A DNA stretch of 64,000 bases from Ascaris suum (lineage: Eukaryota > Nematoda > Chromadorea > Rhabditida > Ascarididae): the NCBI GenBank assembly GCA_013433145.1, contig CM024174.1, positions 7,658,336-7,722,335 of the forward strand, given 5' to 3'. The notes under the pieces are model-generated. The model did not search any database. It was not told where the DNA came from and saw only the letters and a list, made by a program, of their open reading frames with translations. How positions within the stretch are numbered: position 1 is the stretch's first letter; each line of letters starts with the position of its first letter. Shown piece after piece: positions 59,436 to 64,000 of the stretch. Made by a program: the position numbers and the translations under genes.

Positions 59436-62400
59436 GCGTCAAATCGATTGATACTGAAAAACGACAATGACTCGGTGCGACAATGTGCTTGTATTTTCTT
59501 GAAAAGGCACTTTTCAAAAGGATATTCGATGCCGACGTCTTTGTGAACAAAACCGATGAAGTTCACTACGTAGTGGGGGCCAATTACGACCACAATTAGA
59601 CTTATGAAGGTTTGTCTCCGGAAACCCCTGCCTAGTGCTATTTATGGCAGGAGGACAACTTCTTGTCTCACGCTATTTAGGCTTAATTATGAGCGGAAAG
59701 GACACCCAGAGGCACATTCGGAAGAGATTAAAAGCGGGAGTCGAACAGTGTGAAACATTGCCTTTCATGCCGTGTGCCTTCGATGTTACCGAACTACGAT
59801 GCAATGAATTAAACGATTAGGTGTGATATATGCCGATAACGTCGAAATGATATAAGGACAACTTTAGAGATCGGCCTAGTTGAAAAAAAAACGATTCAAA
59901 ACGTGCACACATTATCAACACTTCTGATGGGCTTTTAACTGGTGGTAAATTCTTCTAAAACAGTGGCAAGTAGTCAGACACTTAAATGTAGATGTCAGTT
60001 GCATGACCTGCCTTATTAATTCAAAATCTCGGCCATTTAAATCAGCAAAGAAGGCGGCAATAACGTTAGATGAACACCTGCCGTTCAGAAAGCACTTGAA
60101 AAATGAGTCCGTCCCACTTTACGATTTCCAGCACGCTGGTTGCACAGAGGGCAACATTCTGTTTCACAACTGCATTTACTTTGCAAAAGGAGCACCACTG
60201 ACGAGACCCATCAAACCCGAAAACATCAGTTATGGGCAAAATTGAAGTCATGAGACAGCGGAAGCGTGGAGCACAGATTTCATTCTTGGAACTGACGGTC
60301 AAATTACGCCTGGTTATCCATTTTATACATTTCGTTTGAGCATGACTGATGGATCTGAAGATTTAGGGGCGTGCACCGATGCGTCAATGAAGCGCTGGTT
60401 TTTTGGAAAAGAAGCCATGAAACCGTAAATTCTTGCTGCACACAAGAAATGATGATTTGCTTAGCAGACTGCTCTGGGTATACGGCTGGGCAAACACGGA
60501 CGGCTCCTAATTAAAAGATAGACATAACTCTTGGCATAGCTTATTAAGTTTGCATTTGTCAACTTTGGCCTCTTCAGCGGACTCACATCCGCACTCTGCC
60601 AGGTTTCTCCCGACGTCATCGCCTGAAACTGGTCAGCTCTTACTAGAGGAGGGCAGAGGATGAATGAAACTTGTCATTACTCCCCTTCTTCATAGACGCG
60701 GGTTTCCGCGTTAGACAGAAACGATATAACATTGCGAGCACACAGGATGTCCCAATCCACTTTTTAACGAAGAGATGATTGGTAATCGAGCTGCCGTATT
60801 GCTACAGCCTTCCTCACCCGAAAATCAAGTTCTATCCTTGTAAGTAGAGGATGCCGCAGGATTGTACAAAGTGCATTACACTGTTATAGAAATATCCTCA
60901 GCAATATGCCTCTGATGGATAGGAAAGCTAGATATCAGGAACACAGACATCTTGGTTCCAGCAGTAATGCAGTTAAAATGTTTGTTTGCCGGAGATAAGA
61001 AGAGGAGAACCGAATTTCAATCAAGGAACAGCGAGACGTTACCCTCATCTGCCAAGATACGAAAACACGCAGGAACCAAAGCCCATAACACGGTCATACA
61101 GTTCTCTGAGGTTGGCTGCCAAAACAGCTAAATAAACTGTTTGTTGGACTATACACGAACGAGGTAGGCCGCAAGACCTTAAAGCTACACGTTTTCCTTC
61201 GTCCATCGCCTGCCAAGAAAGCTGCGGCCAAACATCATGAAGCAGCAGTTTTGAGAGTAACTTCCGCGTAATGTTACAGTTTTGGCTGCACTGCCCGCCG
61301 ATTTCCTTAGTTTGACAAGTGGATATCTTTTCCACTTAGGAAGGGGTCTCTTGGGGTCCTCGTTTTGCCTAATTTCTGAGACAAATGTTTCTGATCTGAA
61401 GCTCATTTCTGGCATCGAACAGCTGAAAGCTTTGCATTTTTGAGGGATATTCCTAAGTGCGCGCAATTCTCTTCGCACTGAATGTTAGATTTGGAATATT
61501 TGTTTGGAACAGTCGGATTCAGAAATCCTTCCTGAAGATTGCATGTTCGCACGGCTATGAATCGAGGTCTAGAGAGAGGGGGGGGGGTGCCCGTTTGTGG
61601 TTTCAAATGACTTTAAAAGGTCCTATATAGGGTATCGATTCAAAAGCTCATGTAATACGTTGATGTAAGCGAGAGCTTGTACTTGTGACGATCCTTTGAC
61701 GCGTTTAACGACGATGAAGAAGCGCGAATTTTTCTCTGATGATGATTTTCCCCTTCGTGTGAGGTCCCCCTGCGGGCCCACCTCTCCCCATTGCAGAAAT
61801 TTGTGGCAATGAACAAGGATGTTAGAAACCGAAGAAACCTCCCCAATATCATAGAGACCTCATCCTGGTGCCAAGCTGCTTGTAGGATGCTGCAAAGTTG
61901 AGCTCATCAATCACTTCTTTATTGATTTGTTTTACTCCTTTAGCGTATCATCAACGATTGATTCGAGGAGATTGCTGTCGAGGACTATTTCGTTACTGAG
62001 CTTTTCGTAGATATTACGATCGCTTGGTTCGTCTTCTGAAGCCGTCATCAACAGACTGCCTGCAAAAGTTTCGACAAGAGCTACAAGTTACACTGGGGGC
62101 CTCGTCCTCCTTTCGATTTTGTTCAGCGCTCATTATTTTCGGTAGCGTTACAGGACTTACTAAACGACAATCACATAAAGTGATCGGGCACTGCACACGA
62201 CGATGTTCCCGAGCACTGAAAGCTAGTCATTCATGTAGAACAATTTCCACCATTTGCATCTGAGCATATATCTATAAAGCTTCACTGTAACATATATCAT
62301 ATTCAAAAGCTTCTTGACGCTGTTGCGACCGCGCAGAATGGCCTTTCCTGTGGTGCGAGTGTCAACATGGGCAATAGGGAATTACGTTCTTATCTGCCTG

Positions 62401-63936
62401 GATGCCATTCATTCACTCCTCGAAAACGAACTTCCTTGTGATTCCTCTGCGGGCAAAATTAAAATTATTCCCCACGTTCTATTGTCATCAAATGAAAACT
62501 ACCTTCTGTATGGAAATCCTCCGCATACAGAGTTCTCTGTGACAGACGGAGATCGACTGCTTTCTTCTGGCTGAATTGATGAGCTCGATTCTATTCGGCT
62601 TGATTTTTCTGTTCTTTTTTACTCGCGTTCGGTCGCTTGCTGTAGCCATTGCGGATGGACATTTATTTCAGAAAGTCATAGTGCGCTAATGAGGAACTCC
62701 CTTCGACAGTTACGAGCGCAGATAGACATCTGTGCAGCAGCCGACTTCAGCTCGTTAGATTGAATTTTATGCTCAATGTCTTTCTCGAGCTGCATCAGCA
62801 ATCTAACCGCCGCAAGTGAGAAGTGATTCAGACCAGTCGCTTACTTCATGCAGAAACTTCAATTGCTTTTTTACTCGTTCCACAACGTTTGTTCCATTCG
62901 AAAAATTTCATGCATATTGACATTTATAAGTTCACCCCAATTTATAGCACGCAATAAATGAAAGAATGCATAGTCATGCAGATAAATGAGCATAATATTC
63001 AATCAAATGTAAAATAATGTTTGCCCGCATAGCATCGACGACAAATTCGGTTTCCGTGAAGCATCTCAATGCGGTCGGCGAATGCGAATGCACCTCAACA
63101 CCCGCATAAAAATCGGTCGAAATACTCAGCCTCACCGACCCATATGCGTTCCCAAACTTGTTTATGGTTCGGCTTTTCTGCACATTTTCATTGCGACATT
63201 TCGGATGAGCTTACTGACGTAACGTCGGTGAATGGGCCAGCGAATTAGCCTCAATGTGCTATAAAGTTGGTTTTTTGTGGAGAACCAGGTATATGGGGAA
63301 ATCACATGCATGAATAATGGTCTTAAGCATGATCGAAAGATAGCATATAGGAATCACAGGAACACTGAAGTTAAGAAAGTATGAGTATGAAGCTTTCGCA
63401 GATGGCCGCTAAAAATTGAAATAAGTAGGTGCAGCTCGTTGTATATTTCTGCTTCGCTGTATCACTTTCTTTCTACCTAACTTAAAGTTTCCTTTTTCGT
63501 AGAGCGCACATGTGAGCCATTCATTTCAGGTGAAAACAGCGCTCTGCCCAATCCGCTCGCAGTTCAAAACTTCACAGGACGATGCCACTTCGCTGTGCTT
63601 GGCATCTTTCCTTCAGTTTCAGTGCGGTCTAGTCCACTGTAGTTGAAGCGACGTGCTGGCTGTTATTATGGCAAGAAACCTTTCGATTTCGATGTTTTCG
63701 GTGCAACTGATGCGTCTTGCTTGGCTGTCCTTTCTGAGAAAATACCGTCAGGTTTCTCTATCTTTCCTGCAGCACGGCACTATCTACAGCGGAATCGAAC
63801 TCTTTCGTGCCAGATTTATCAGTTGCCAGTACATCCTCTGGAGTCTGAAGAGAGCACTAATATTACCTTAAAATAAGGAATGATCGATGAGATTCATGAA
63901 AATTTAAAACCGAAAGAACATAGAGTCAGAACATAA
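59436..63936. other. right-hand stretch without a supported gene
   Basis: Scattered frames only. The plus-strand frame at 62314-62574 is fairly protein-like (LICLDAIHSLLENELPCDSS) but unlinked. A short G-run lies near 61577-61587. No tRNA, rRNA or element was recognised. Confidence 0.45.
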
Positions 63937-63972
63937 CTGAAAAAGTTTGTCAGACTGAAAAAGTTTGTCAGA
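63937..63972 (+). repeat. perfect 18-bp tandem duplication at the right edge
   Basis: CTGAAAAAGTTTGTCAGA occurs twice with no spacer and no mismatch. Whether the array continues cannot be judged beyond the next 28 bases, which do not repeat it. Confidence 0.9.
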
Positions 63973-64000
63973 CAACCCGCATTACATGCCGTTTTCATTT

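Overview
This window looks like nuclear DNA from a nematode, most likely a clade V (strongylid-type) parasite. The reason is one securely recognised gene, general transcription factor TFIIB. It is split into eight short exons with nematode-style acceptors (pyrimidine-rich ending CAG or TAG), its protein blocks fit metazoan and especially nematode TFIIB, and a trans-splice-type acceptor lies 9 bases before its ATG. Its introns run from 167 to 2,887 bp, so gene density is low. The species call is inference; no rRNA, mitochondrial or mobile-element marker fixes it. There is no sign of bacterial organisation.

Layout. 0-4.3 kb: a possible gene end at the left edge and minus-strand candidate exons, one of them frame-shifted. 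4.3-15.4 kb: no supported gene, but a perfect 566-bp (TA)n tract at 9776-10341. 15.39-25.44 kb: the TFIIB gene, plus strand, complete, 303 codons by my splice model. 25.4-34.1 kb: the densest cluster of further candidate exons, including a possible minus-strand operon-like pair near 28.5-29.0 kb, a tRNA-like fragment and a Ser/Asp/Lys-rich minus-strand exon. 34.1-49 kb: hairpins only, no gene I can support. 49-53 kb: a Pro/Ser/Thr-rich minus-strand exon, a second (AT)n tract, and a segment open with good splice sites on both strands. 54-56 kb: a diverged 126-bp tandem duplication and a 54-bp repeat that reads as an 18-residue repeat. 58.6-59.4 kb: a small three-exon minus-strand gene model with consistent phases and a trans-splice-like acceptor, family unknown. 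60-64 kb: nothing secure.

Limits. Only TFIIB rests on recognisable homology. In 64 kb of about 45% GC DNA, random open frames of 100-150 codons are expected, and GT/AG sites are common, so every other coding call is a candidate supported by splice consensus, phase and composition only. I saw no evidence that the candidates act in a pathway with TFIIB.
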